Positions 25,994 through 34,537 of a stretch of 50,548 bases of DNA are shown in pieces. A program made the translations under genes and the position numbers. Source of the DNA: Ichthyobacterium seriolicida. Its GTDB lineage: Bacteria > Bacteroidota > Bacteroidia > Flavobacteriales > Ichthyobacteriaceae. Position 1 is the first letter of the stretch; the number at the start of each line of letters is the position of its first letter. The stretch lies in contig NZ_AP014564.1 of assembly GCF_002369955.1 (NCBI RefSeq), positions 839,245-889,792 on the forward strand, read 5' to 3'. The notes beneath the pieces are model-generated. The model saw nothing but the letters and a program-made list of their open reading frames with translations, ran no database searches and had not been told where the DNA came from.

Positions 25994-27754
25994 ATGAAAA
26001 GAGTCAATTTTAAGTTCCTTTTTGCTACATTTCTTGTTTCTATGTCTCTTCTTTACACCAGTTGTGCTAGTTTAGATCATCTTGGCAAAGATTTTTATTC
26101 AGTGACCCCAGATCCATTAGAAGTTCATGGAGGAAAGGTTAAGTTAAACGTAACGGGTAAGTTTCCGTCTGAAGTCTTTAATAAGGACGTTATGATTACC
26201 TTAACTCCTGTTTTAAAGTATGAGGGCGGAGAGGTAAAGTATGAGCCTGTATCTTACCAAGGAGAGGAATATCCAGGTAATGAAGATGTAGTCCCTTATT
26301 CTACTGGAAAGGAAATCACATATTCTGAAGAGATAGAATATACTTCTGCTATGGAGTCATCTTCTGTAGAAGTAAGAGTTGAGGCTAGTAAGGGCGGTAA
26401 AGTCGTAAAAAATGATTTTAAGCCTATAGATTTGGCTAAGGGTGTTATAACGACTTCTCTTTTAGTAGATAATTATCCTAAGGCGTTACTGGCTCTTAGT
26501 AATTTCAAAAGGATAACAGAGCACTCTTTAGAATTCAAGGTTCATTTTCCTGTTAATTCTTCTGTTATAAAGAAAGGAGAATACAATTCAAGTGATTATA
26601 AAGCATTTATTAGTTTCCTTAACAAGGCTGCAAAGGATGCCGAAAAGCTTAAAATAATGTCTATAGAGGTATCTGCTTATGCTTCTCCTGAGGGAGAACA
26701 GACCCTTAACAAAGACTTGTCTGCAGATAGAGGTAAGTCTACTGTTTCTCTTATAAATAAGGCCGTAAATAAATATAAAATAGTTGGTATAGATCAGTTA
26801 TTAACTTATGTGGCTAATGGTGCTGATTGGGATGGGTTAAATAGATTGTTAGAGGAGACTCCTATAAAGGATAAGGAAGTGATAAAAAGATCATTAGACG
26901 AAACTCCTTTGTTAGAAAATAAGGAGAAAACTTTATCTAGCTTGGCAAACACATATTTAGAATTGAAAAATAAAGTTCTTCCAGCTTTAAGAAGAGCCAA
27001 TGTGGTGGTTAAATATAATTTGGTTGGGAAGTCGGATGAGCAGATGTTAGAAATGTCTAAAGATGCTGATGGTTTAGCTGCGTTGAGTGAATCTGAAATT
27101 ATGTATGTCGCTAGTGATTTACTTTCTGATTCTAATGAGAAATTAGAAATGTACAAGAAGGCAGAGACCTTGTTCCCTAATAGCAGTGCTATAAAGAATA
27201 ATATTGCAGTAACCTTATTGCGTAAAGATCAGGTTGATATGGCTAGCGATAAATTGGAGAGCATAAAAAATATAGAAGATTATGTCAAATTTAATAAACT
27301 CGCTATAGATATGATAAGATCTTCTTTTGAGGAGAGAGAGAATTCTAAGGATGATTCTGGTTCTAAGGATAGTGATTTAATAACTGCATTTTCCGAGTTA
27401 GGTTTCCCAGAGATTAGTTATAACTTAGGTATATTGTATATAAAAATTGGTGATTACCAGAAGGCTGTTGAGAAATTAACTGGGTTCCCTTCATTTAACT
27501 TAGCCTTATCTAAGGTTTTAAGTGGTGATTATCAAGCAGCTATAAATGTCATGGAAGGCGGTCAGATTCAACAAACGCCTAAGGTTTTGTATTTAAAGGC
27601 TATAGCAGCTGCTAGGTTAGGCAAAAATGAAGATGCTAAAACTTATATAAAAGAGGCTATTGATAAGGATCCTTTGTTGTCTGAAAAGGCTAAAAAGGAT
27701 TTAGAGTTCAGGGATGTATACAGTACTACTGAAAGTGAAGTTGTTTCTCAGTAG
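25994..27754 (+). CDS. Lipoprotein with OmpA-like region and TPR repeats
   Basis: A 586-residue lipoprotein (lipobox LYTSCAS at about 24). The middle, near 210-250, reads IEVSAYASPEGEQTLNKDLS followed by ADRGKSTVSLI, which recalls OmpA/MotB-type peptidoglycan-binding domains (the SxxRAxxV helix). The C-terminal half contains TPR-like repeats (EMYKKAETLFPNSSAIKNNI, PEISYNLGILYIKIGDYQKA, LYLKAIAAARLGKNEDA). It is probably anchored in the outer membrane and tied to the cell wall. Similar proteins are common in Bacteroidota, but no specific name is justified. A strong hairpin terminator follows. Confidence 0.75.
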   Translation: MKRVNFKFLFATFLVSMSLLYTSCASLDHLGKDFYSVTPDPLEVHGGKVKLNVTGKFPSEVFNKDVMITLTPVLKYEGGEVKYEPVSYQGEEYPGNEDVVPYSTGKEITYSEEIEYTSAMESSSVEVRVEASKGGKVVKNDFKPIDLAKGVITTSLLVDNYPKALLALSNFKRITEHSLEFKVHFPVNSSVIKKGEYNSSDYKAFISFLNKAAKDAEKLKIMSIEVSAYASPEGEQTLNKDLSADRGKSTVSLINKAVNKYKIVGIDQLLTYVANGADWDGLNRLLEETPIKDKEVIKRSLDETPLLENKEKTLSSLANTYLELKNKVLPALRRANVVVKYNLVGKSDEQMLEMSKDADGLAALSESEIMYVASDLLSDSNEKLEMYKKAETLFPNSSAIKNNIAVTLLRKDQVDMASDKLESIKNIEDYVKFNKLAIDMIRSSFEERENSKDDSGSKDSDLITAFSELGFPEISYNLGILYIKIGDYQKAVEKLTGFPSFNLALSKVLSGDYQAAINVMEGGQIQQTPKVLYLKAIAAARLGKNEDAKTYIKEAIDKDPLLSEKAKKDLEFRDVYSTTESEVVSQ

Positions 27755-27804
27755 GGAAATAAAAACTTCTGAAATATTGAAATAGTTTTATTGATCCGTT
27801 AAAC

Positions 27805-27846
27805 AAAATATGCAGCTAAATTATTTTTGGCTGCGTATTTTGTTTT
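27805..27846 (+). terminator. Intrinsic terminator after the TPR lipoprotein
   Basis: AAAATATGCAGC pairs with GCTGCGTATTTT over an AT-rich loop and is followed by TGTTTT. It lies 50 bp past the stop and 24 bp before tadA. Confidence 0.7.
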
Positions 27847-27870
27847 ACTTATTTAAGTAATTCTCTCTAT

Positions 27871-28314
27871 ATGAATATTCTTACAGATGAATATTTTATG
27901 GGTATAGCCATACAAGAAGCTAAAAAGGCTCTATATAGGGATGAAGTTCCAGTAGGTGCTGTTGTCGTCTTAGATAACAATATTATTGCAAGAGGTCGTA
28001 ATATGACTGAGATGTTAAACGATGTAACAGCTCATGCAGAGATTCAGGCTATTACTAGTGCAGCTAATAGTATAGGTTCAAAATATCTAACAGACTGTAT
28101 TATTTATACAACTTTAGAACCTTGTTTAATGTGTGCTGGCGCTCTATATCTGAGCAAGATAAAAAAATTAATATACTCTGCACGAGATAAACAAAGGGGA
28201 TACCACAGCAAGTACAATATACAATTACATCCAAATACAGAAGTAGAGCACGGTATTTTTGAAGAGATATCAGAAAAGATTATAACTGATTTTTTTAAAA
28301 ATAAGAGAGTATAG
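27871..28314 (+). CDS. tadA: tRNA-specific adenosine deaminase
   Basis: This enzyme converts A34 of tRNA-Arg to inosine. The 147 residues carry the zinc-binding deaminase motifs HAEIQAI (His plus catalytic Glu, near residue 54) and PCLMCAGAL (two Cys, near 88), with EVPVGAVVV near the start. All are as in TadA. The length is normal. Confidence 0.93.
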   Translation: MNILTDEYFMGIAIQEAKKALYRDEVPVGAVVVLDNNIIARGRNMTEMLNDVTAHAEIQAITSAANSIGSKYLTDCIIYTTLEPCLMCAGALYLSKIKKLIYSARDKQRGYHSKYNIQLHPNTEVEHGIFEEISEKIITDFFKNKRV

Positions 28315-28400
28315 AATAGTTCTATGTACAATAAATCTTATATAATGGATTAGGCCATTTTAGTTTATTTATTTTTTGATTGTAAACAGTTATTTCTAAC

Positions 28401-28408
28401 TATATTTG
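28401..28408 (+). promoter_or_regulatory. -7 element of tRNA-Leu
   Basis: TATATTTG, 49 bp before the tRNA. Confidence 0.5.
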
Positions 28409-28457
28409 CCGAGTATTTTTCCTCTGATTTATACAGAGGTTATTTCTTTTCGATTAG

Positions 28458-28539
28458 CGGGCGTGATGGAATTGGTAGACATGCTAGACTTAGGATCTAG
28501 TGCTTCACGGCGTGAGAGTTCGAGTCTCTCCGCCCGCAC
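28458..28539 (+). tRNA. tRNA-Leu (TAG)
   Basis: The acceptor arms GCGGGCG and CGCCCGC pair perfectly. The D arm is ATGGAATTGGTAGACAT-like, as in class II tRNAs. The anticodon loop ACTTAGGA gives TAG. A variable arm (TGCTTCACGGCGT) and the T arm GAGAG-TTCGAGT-CTCTC complete it. Its 3' third is overlapped on the other strand by the end of the CPBP gene. Confidence 0.95.
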
Positions 28540-29389
28540 CCATTTTTGGTTTAGCTTTTTTATCTATCAATTTAGGGAGATATATCATTAAGGTGAATAG
28601 CCCTAAAAACCCTATTATCCACATAGACCAGTGTGGTGTTTGTTCTTGTAATTCAGTTTCAAATAAGTAATACATTAGGATAGATAATGTATTGTTTATA
28701 AAGTGTATGAGTATACACAATGATAGGTTGTCACTATAAACGTATATATATCCCAATATGCATCCTGAAAAAAGTATCGGCAAAAATGCTTCTATATTTA
28801 GATGTAATAATGAAAACATAAAACTACTGATGAATATAGAAAGAGATACTCCCATATATTTTCTCAAATATGTCAAAACTATTCCTCTAAAAAATAGTTC
28901 TTCTCCTACCGAGGGTATGATTGCTATAACTAGGATATTTGATAATAAGTGATAAATGCCGCTAGGATGCAATATCAGCTTCATAATATTTTTAGATTCT
29001 GTTGCAAGATCGTGTAAAAATGATAGATCATTCGGTATAGGCATCTGTTTATTTAAGAATTCTAAGAATGAATTGCTCAATGCCATAAAAATCACTATTA
29101 AAAAACAATATGATAAAAGTGACCATTTGATTTTGTGTAATTTAAAAAATCTCAGTTTAGATTTTTTTCTAAGGTGAATATATAGTAGAGGAGGAATTAT
29201 AAATATCCCTATAGAATTACAGGCTTGTAATACTTTTATACATATTACATCATTCTTATCAAAGGATATATGTCCGTGATATAAAAATATTATAATGTAA
29301 CCTATACAGGAGAATAGTATCCAAGAAATAAGTAGGATAACGACAAACTTAAATACTTCTTTATTAAAAAGCCTAAATAAGTAATTCAC
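28505..29389 (-). CDS. CPBP-family intramembrane glutamic endopeptidase
   Basis: A 294-residue polytopic protein. Family motifs are EELFFRGIVLTYL (catalytic Glu pair and Arg, near 165), FMFSLLHLN (His) and HFINNT (second His). Family members include CAAX proteases and bacteriocin-immunity proteins; the substrate here is unknown. The last dozen residues (GAGGETRTLTP) are translated from the antisense strand of tRNA-Leu, so the native stop has probably been lost and the tail is junk. It is the last native gene before the mobile zone at 29.6 kb. Confidence 0.88.
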   Translation of the reverse strand: MNYLFRLFNKEVFKFVVILLISWILFSCIGYIIIFLYHGHISFDKNDVICIKVLQACNSIGIFIIPPLLYIHLRKKSKLRFFKLHKIKWSLLSYCFLIVIFMALSNSFLEFLNKQMPIPNDLSFLHDLATESKNIMKLILHPSGIYHLLSNILVIAIIPSVGEELFFRGIVLTYLRKYMGVSLSIFISSFMFSLLHLNIEAFLPILFSGCILGYIYVYSDNLSLCILIHFINNTLSILMYYLFETELQEQTPHWSMWIIGFLGLFTLMIYLPKLIDKKAKPKMGAGGETRTLTP

Positions 29390-29609
29390 AATTCTATTTG
29401 CAGTATTTTAATAAAACTACTTTGACCGATAAAATTTTAGTAAAAATATATATTTTAGATTCTATTTGTGTACAGGGTTTAGTCATAGAATTTATATTTG
29501 TTTAATCAATTGCATTATGTAGTCTAATTCAGAAATGTTTTTAAAACTCACTTTCGTTTTTTAGTGGCTTTAGTTTCTCTGTAAACCTGAGTTCGATTAA
29601 TAAACCAAA

Positions 29610-30473
29610 TTAAGACGGGCATTGCCGACGATTGGGTATTTGATAGAGGTTTTTTTTAGGCGAAAAGCTGTAAGCGATAAGTCCAGAAATGATATTGGAC
29701 AGAAAATTAGCAAAACTTCTATGTCTAGAATACTCTATCTGACAAATATTTTTAAGCTGATCATTGATGGTTTCTATGATTGATCTCTTTCCGAGTAATA
29801 GTTTATCAATCATTGGCATGAGGGCATTTTTCATGTTATTTTTAACTGAGGTAATCAATTCTACGCCTTTTTCAAAGAGATTTTTTCTTAAATCTTTGCT
29901 TATATCCTTTGTCACCAAAGAGTTTACCAAATATTTTAGTCAAAAAAACGCTCGTTTTTTAATGGCGTTCTATCATTCTTCATTAGCTCTTGTGATGCAA
30001 AAATTTAGTATTTCTCTTCGGTCGTTTGTGACGATATGAAGTTTAAATCCATAAAACCAGCCTATCGTTGATTTTCCTATATTAGCAATGCCTTTGAATA
30101 CCTTATTTCTAACACGAATCGGAGTGGAATCTACGAACGAAATACCAGTACATTTTCCTAAACAGAATGTCTTTAAAAACAAGGTAAGAGGTAATAAATT
30201 TTGTTGCATTAATTCTACAAATCTGGTGTATGATACGATTTTAGGGAATTCTTTAGTCATGTGTTTTTGTAAATAATTCAAATAAAAATACTTGAAATTT
30301 CTCATGCTACTGTGTTGAAAAATAATCATTATGGTTATTATTTCGCTAGAGCTCATTCCACATGGGCGTTTTGATTTATTCCCCAAAAGTGCTTTATCAA
30401 TAACTTGAGAATATTTTTTACAGAATTCATCAACTAAACAAAATATTTCTGTGATTTTCGAGCAAGTTATCAT
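29610..30473 (-). pseudogene. IS982-family transposase, multiply frameshifted
   Basis: The N-terminal part is intact for 166 codons, including [20 protein letters not shown] (first catalytic Asp) and [20 protein letters not shown], a hallmark of IS982. Near 29975 the frame is lost. [13 protein letters not shown] lies in a second frame and [12 protein letters not shown] in a third. The original frame resumes at about 29930 with [20 protein letters not shown] and the catalytic Glu region [18 protein letters not shown]. At least two indels and stops make it non-functional. Confidence 0.88.
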
Positions 30474-30566
30474 GCCTGTTTTTTTTAGAATTAAAATGTT
30501 GAATTTTAGAGCGTTAAATTACTCTAATTCCATTGTTTTTATTTAATTACCCTAAGTGATTATTAA

Positions 30567-30763
30567 CCCAGATTATTCACGGTTATATTTCAATGTTGGG
30601 TATAAGTGTTAATTTTAAAGGGCTTTAACCAAAAACAACCATTTTATATAAAGCCCAAAAGTCAGGAATTGAAGTACATTATTTAATCTGAATTAGATCA
30701 GAAATACTTAGTAAAACAATATTTTTAACTTGAAAAAATCATATGACTATGAATAATCCAGGG
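30567..30763 (+). mobile_element. MITE-A copy 1 (IS1380-type ends, TTAA target)
   Basis: A 197-bp non-coding element flanked by TTAA at 30563-30566 and 30764-30767. Its ends, CCCAGATTATTCACGG and the complement of ATGACTATGAATAATCC, correspond to the IS1380 end CCCGCATTATTCATAGTCAT. It inserted in the terminal repeat of IS982, which reads ATTAATCG when intact (compare 48235). From 30784 to 31059 nothing is recognised beyond two copies of CCTACAAGGG (near 30962 and 31013). Confidence 0.85.
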
Positions 30764-31059
30764 TTAATCGAACTCAGGTTGTAAAGCTCTAAATTTCTCA
30801 TTTGACAAATCAGGATTTCCCATAGTTAAATGAGCTCTTTATTCTGATGCTCTATTTAGTTTTCATCCCAAATATATTTTTCTCTCACTGAGAGCAATAA
30901 ATTGTTCTTCTAATTGGAGTGTTTGTCAATTAAACTCATATTTAAGTTTTTTATTTAAAAACCTACAAGGGTAGCTTTAAGTTTTGTATCTTAGCCGCTA
31001 ATTAAGTAGATTCCTACAAGGGAAAAAATAGTATTGGGATTATAACATTAACAAAAGAT

Positions 31060-32244
31060 ATGAACTTAAATTTTAACAGATTCCTTTTGGGAATATTTTT
31101 TATCACTGCGGTATATTCTTGCAATAAGAAATCTAAAAAAATAGAAAAACGTGACAAGAACAACTCTATTACTAGTTTTAAACTAGAGGCATTAAAAAAC
31201 CCTAATATAATGGGCAGATCTGATATAGAAGCGCAAATAGTTAATTCCCCTATGGGATCATCGATTTATCTAATCTTATTGCCTAGTGGTGTTGCTACAC
31301 CCCCTAGTTTTATGAATAGTATCACCACTCAAGCTAGTACTTCTAGTGCTAGTGGCGTTGGTAGCGCTGGGGGGACTGGAGTTACTAGCATAACAGAGCC
31401 TACTATTCCTGCTATCAATACAGAAGATGTGCTTAATGTTCTCAAGGCTAATAGTTTTACTCCTACGATTGTTGTTTCACCTAAGGCTAAGATATCCCCT
31501 GATACTGGAGTGCCTCAAGCTCTATCTAAAATTGTTTTAGCAAAAGGGGATAATAAATATCCTAATCTAGAACGGTCGGGTGTAGAGTATACAGTTACAG
31601 CTGAGAGTGAGGATGTTGATACTTTTAGAGTTATTGCTTTGCCAGCTTTTAATATTGTCATACCATTTAAAACTAAAATCTCTACTTCTGCTAATAGCGA
31701 GAATATTGAAAATACTGTTACTGCTCCCGCTTCTTTAGGTGGTGCTGGTGGTGTCGGTGGTACTGGTGGTACTGGTGGTGGTGTTGGTGGTACTGGTGGT
31801 GGTGCTGGTGGTGGTGCTGGTGGTGGTGCTGGTGGTGTTGGTACTGGTACTGGTGCTGGTGCTGGTGCTGGTGCTGGTGCTGGTGCTGGTGCTGGTGCTG
31901 GTGCTGGTGCTGGTGTCACTACTACTATTCCTCAGATAGATGTTTTTTCAACAAGTGTTGATAATCTTAACGAGATTATAGAATTTGGCTCTCTAGATAA
32001 AGCTGTTTTAAAAACTAGTGTTGGCGAATCTGTGACTTTAAATGGTATAACTGTAGAAACCGTTAGTCCTCTATCTTTTCCAGGTGTGACAATTAGTAAA
32101 TTTCCAACTAGTGCTACTTTCACAAAGAAAGGAAGTAGTGGACAAGACGCTCGCACTTATGAGGCAGATCTTCCAATCTCTTATACGATAAGTTCAAAAA
32201 AGTTCACAAGAACTTATAGGGCAATTATATACAAAAAAACATAG
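31060..32244 (+). CDS. Gly/Ala-repeat lipoprotein with Bacteroidota adhesin-like domains
   Basis: A 394-residue lipoprotein (lipobox VYSCNKK at about 21). Residues 130-190 form a beta-rich segment of the DUF5018-like type common in Bacteroidota surface proteins: VSPKAKISPDTGVPQ then SGVEYTVTAESEDVDTFRV. A Gly-rich tract follows (GGAGG, GGTGG, then GAGAGA repeats, roughly 227-286). A C-terminal part with FPGVTISKFPTSATF and YRAIIYKKT is shared with the frameshifted paralogue at 32904. The GA repeats come from ten exact GGTGCT units. It is likely surface exposed; its ligand is unknown. Confidence 0.75.
   Translation: MNLNFNRFLLGIFFITAVYSCNKKSKKIEKRDKNNSITSFKLEALKNPNIMGRSDIEAQIVNSPMGSSIYLILLPSGVATPPSFMNSITTQASTSSASGVGSAGGTGVTSITEPTIPAINTEDVLNVLKANSFTPTIVVSPKAKISPDTGVPQALSKIVLAKGDNKYPNLERSGVEYTVTAESEDVDTFRVIALPAFNIVIPFKTKISTSANSENIENTVTAPASLGGAGGVGGTGGTGGGVGGTGGGAGGGAGGGAGGVGTGTGAGAGAGAGAGAGAGAGAGAGVTTTIPQIDVFSTSVDNLNEIIEFGSLDKAVLKTSVGESVTLNGITVETVSPLSFPGVTISKFPTSATFTKKGSSGQDARTYEADLPISYTISSKKFTRTYRAIIYKKT
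31852..31911 (+). repeat. (GGTGCT)x10 hexanucleotide repeat inside the lipoprotein gene
   Basis: Ten perfect tandem GGTGCT units code for alternating Gly-Ala. They are preceded by a longer, less regular GGTGGT/GGTACT tract from about 31739. The period is a multiple of three, so copy-number change alters length without changing frame. Confidence 0.95.
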
Positions 32245-32375
32245 TTAAGAGGGTTTTAGCTTTTTTCAATCTTTGATTATTTAGCGTGTTCTATTTATTA
32301 GAATGCGCTTTTAGTTTAATTCGCAGGGGTGTTTTTTATGTCCCTGTTTTTTTTAGCCTATCTCAAAAACTTGAT

Positions 32376-32604
32376 ACCTGAGTTCGATTAATAATTTGCT
32401 TACTTAAAACAGCCGAAAGCCTTGAATTAACTGGGATTAAAGAGACTCGTATTTGTAATAAATTGAATGTTTTTTGCGCGAAAATTGTTAATTTTCTATT
32501 AAATCGTCTCATAAACACACAAAAGAGCCAAAAACTAAAGGGGTGTTTCCTTAAATCCGAATAAAACCAAAGGATTCAAACGTCTTTATTAATCGAACTC
32601 AGGT
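32376..32604. mobile_element. MITE-B (IS982-type ends)
   Basis: A 229-bp element with perfect terminal repeats ACCTGAGTTCGATTAAT / ATTAATCGAACTCAGGT, identical to those of the IS982 at 29585. The 5-bp target duplication TTGAT is at 32371-32375 and 32605-32609. The interior has no frame. The flanks (32245-32375 and 32610-32903) hold no gene; they separate the two lipoproteins. Confidence 0.88.
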
Positions 32605-32903
32605 TTGATGTGTTTTACTTACTTAACGCTAAAAGCAGCGTATAAAAAAACGGCTATAAGCCTATATAAATCAAGCGTTAGTGTAAATTAATAATGATTA
32701 AATTATTTTCTTAAAAATGGTTGTTTCCTTTAAAATTTAGTTTGTAAGCTTGCAATCAGTTTTTCGAAAAAGATAGAGGTCTGCATATAATAAAATTTTG
32801 TTTAAAATTATTTTAGCAACTTCGTTTGGGTTGTTTTTTGTGATTCTGATTTATGGTTGAGCGATATTTGTCGTTTGTAATTAGCTTTTAAAATAAAATA
32901 AAT

Positions 32904-33735
32904 ATGAACTTAAAGTTTAATAAAATCCTTTTAGGTATGATTTTTGTGGGAACTATGTTATCTTGTGACAAGAAAGATAAAGTAGAAAGGAGTGACAAGA
33001 ATCAGATTACTTCTGTCAAATTAGAGAAAACCCTTAATGCTTCTCTAGGAATAAAAGGAACAGAATTAGCAGCAAAAGAAATTACTGCTGGAACTAATAA
33101 GTATTATATCGCTTTATTAGCTAATGGAGCTACAATAGATAATACTACTAAGGTTAAGCCTACAATAGCTATCTCTGATAAAGCTACAATAGATCCTAAA
33201 AATAAAATAGAGCAAACTCTTGGAGTTGTCAAGCCAAGTGCTGCAAGTCCTGACCTATCCCAATCAGGTGTAGAATATACAGTTACAGCTGAAGATGGTA
33301 CTAGTAAAAGTAAGTACAGAATTATTGCTTTAAAAGCTCCTAAGGGTGTTAACGCAACTCTAGCTAGTACTAAAGCGCCTGCAGAGGGCAATACTGCTAT
33401 CGATGCAGATGTTGATGCTACAGCAGTAAGTAATAGCGATGAAACAATAACCTTCGGGGGGTGAAGATGGGTTGTTAAAAGCAGATACTTCAAGTCCAGT
33501 AACTTTAAAATTAACTATAGCTACTACCGCAGGAGATATTCCTGCTTCATTTGGCATTACTCTTGAAGCATTTAAAACTGAGGGATATGTATTTACAGCA
33601 GATAGCCAGAATGCTAATAAGTATACAGCTACTATCCCTTTTGTATACAAAAAAGGCAGTATTGTCTTGTTTACAAGAAATTATACTGCTACTATATATA
33701 AAAAAGCAGCCCAAGCTAACGGCAACGGCCAGTAA
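32904..33735 (+). pseudogene. Lipoprotein paralogue with a frameshift at a G tract
   Basis: The first frame encodes a lipoprotein (lipobox MLSCDKK) with the same layout as the 31060 gene: ISDKATIDPKNKIEQTLG, then SGVEYTVTAEDGTSKSKYRI. It stops at 33462-33464 just after GGGGGG (33456-33461). With five G the frame reads ITFGGEDGLLKADTSSPVTL and continues to 33735, ending in a C-terminal domain (YTATIPFVYKKGSI, NYTATIYKK) homologous to the paralogue. One base thus separates an approximately 277-residue protein from a 186-residue truncation. It may be a pseudogene, a phase-variable gene or a read error in the homopolymer. Confidence 0.75.
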
Positions 33736-33799
33736 TACTAGTTAGTCTAAGTAAGTAATATTGAGATAGATTTTATATCAAAGTATTTCAATAAGAAGG

Positions 33800-33833
33800 A
33801 AGCCGTCTCATTAATGAAATGAGGCGGTTTTTT
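33800..33833 (+). terminator. Intrinsic terminator after the lipoprotein paralogue
   Basis: CCGTCTCATT pairs with AATGAGGCGG (one G-T pair) and is followed by six T. The stem and its downstream flank are the reverse complement of the repeat before the acidic lipoprotein at 870-936, so terminator plus flank is a shared dispersed cassette. Confidence 0.8.
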
Positions 33834-33873
33834 AATTTTTGGTATTTAGAGCTACATTTTAGTTTCTTTTTAA

Positions 33874-34083
33874 CCCGAATTGTTCATAGTTATATGAATT
33901 TCTCAAGTTAAAAATATTGTTTTACTCAGTATTTCTGAGTAATTATCAATCTAATTCAGATTATAAATAATGTACTTTAATACTCCACTTTTGGGCTTTA
34001 TGTAAAATGGTTGTTTTTGGTTAAAGCCTTTTAAAATTAACACTTATACCCAATATTAGAAATATAACCGTGAATAATCCGAG
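33874..34083 (-). mobile_element. MITE-A copy 2, inverted
   Basis: A 210-bp element flanked by TTAA (33870-33873 and 34084-34087). Its sequence is the reverse complement of copy 1 at 30567-30763 with scattered differences (shared stretch TATAAAGCCCAAAAGT in the copy 1 sense). The two copies therefore bracket the lipoprotein pair as inverted repeats 3.1 kb apart. Confidence 0.85.
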
Positions 34084-34087
34084 TTAA

Positions 34088-34421
34088 CAAGTCTTCATCT
34101 GCCAATAACAAGACCACTTGTTTGAAAATATCTTTAAAAATGGTCTTGAGTTTTTTACTATGCAAGCGAACAATGGTATTGTGATCTACTACCTATTGAG
34201 CTGAAAGTCACATATAAATGATGTTTTCACGCATTGCCTTGTCAATTTTTCTTGAAGAATAGGTATTATCCATGTAGGCATAATACCATTACTTTGAGCA
34301 TCATCTGTTCAATCACGCCATTGGCAACTTGCGCAGGATGATCTGCAGGAATCAATTCTTAGATACTAGGTGGAAAAAGCCAATTTTGTCGTTGGTTGTA
34401 GTTCCTGAAATTTGTATTCAT
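34088..34421 (-). pseudogene. IS1182-family transposase, decayed 5' portion
   Basis: Read from an ATG at 34421: MNTNFRNYNQRQNWLFPPSI, a stop, then ELIPADHPAQVANGVIEQMML, the typical N-terminus of IS1182-family transposases. After a gap and frame change, MDNTYSSRKIDKAMRENIIYM and VDHNTIVRF then KQVVLLLADEDL follow. There are several stops and shifts, and the 3' part is missing where MITE-A sits. Confidence 0.75.
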
Positions 34422-34484
34422 ACTATTTGATTATCAATCAGTTAGTGAGATAAACTAACAGATAAAAAAAACTACACTTTTAAA

Positions 34485-34516
34485 CAAAAAAAGCTGCCTC
34501 GGTTTTGAGACAGCTT
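34485..34516 (-). terminator. Intrinsic terminator of prfA-pyrF
   Basis: AAGCTGTCTC pairs with GAGGCAGCTT (one mismatch) on the minus strand, followed by seven or eight T. It lies 22 bp past the pyrF stop. A T run on the other side makes it look bidirectional. Confidence 0.75.
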
Positions 34517-34537
34517 CGTTTTTTTTCAGAACTAACT

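Larger units (their letters stand above)
29585..30779 (-). mobile_element. IS982-family element, interrupted by a MITE
   Basis: The ends are ACCTGAGTTCGATTAAT on the left and its exact reverse complement on the right. The 5-bp target duplication TGTAA is at 29580-29584 and 30780-30784. A 197-bp MITE with its own TTAA duplication sits inside the right terminal repeat (30567-30763). Without it the IS would be about 1 kb, the normal IS982 size. The transposase is broken. A fragment of the same element is nested in the IS256 relic at 48 kb. Confidence 0.9.

Noticed and set aside
31515-31939. Pro/Ala-rich and Val/Leu-rich frames over the GGTGCT repeat
   Set aside because: These are shadows of the Gly-Ala repeat in other frames.
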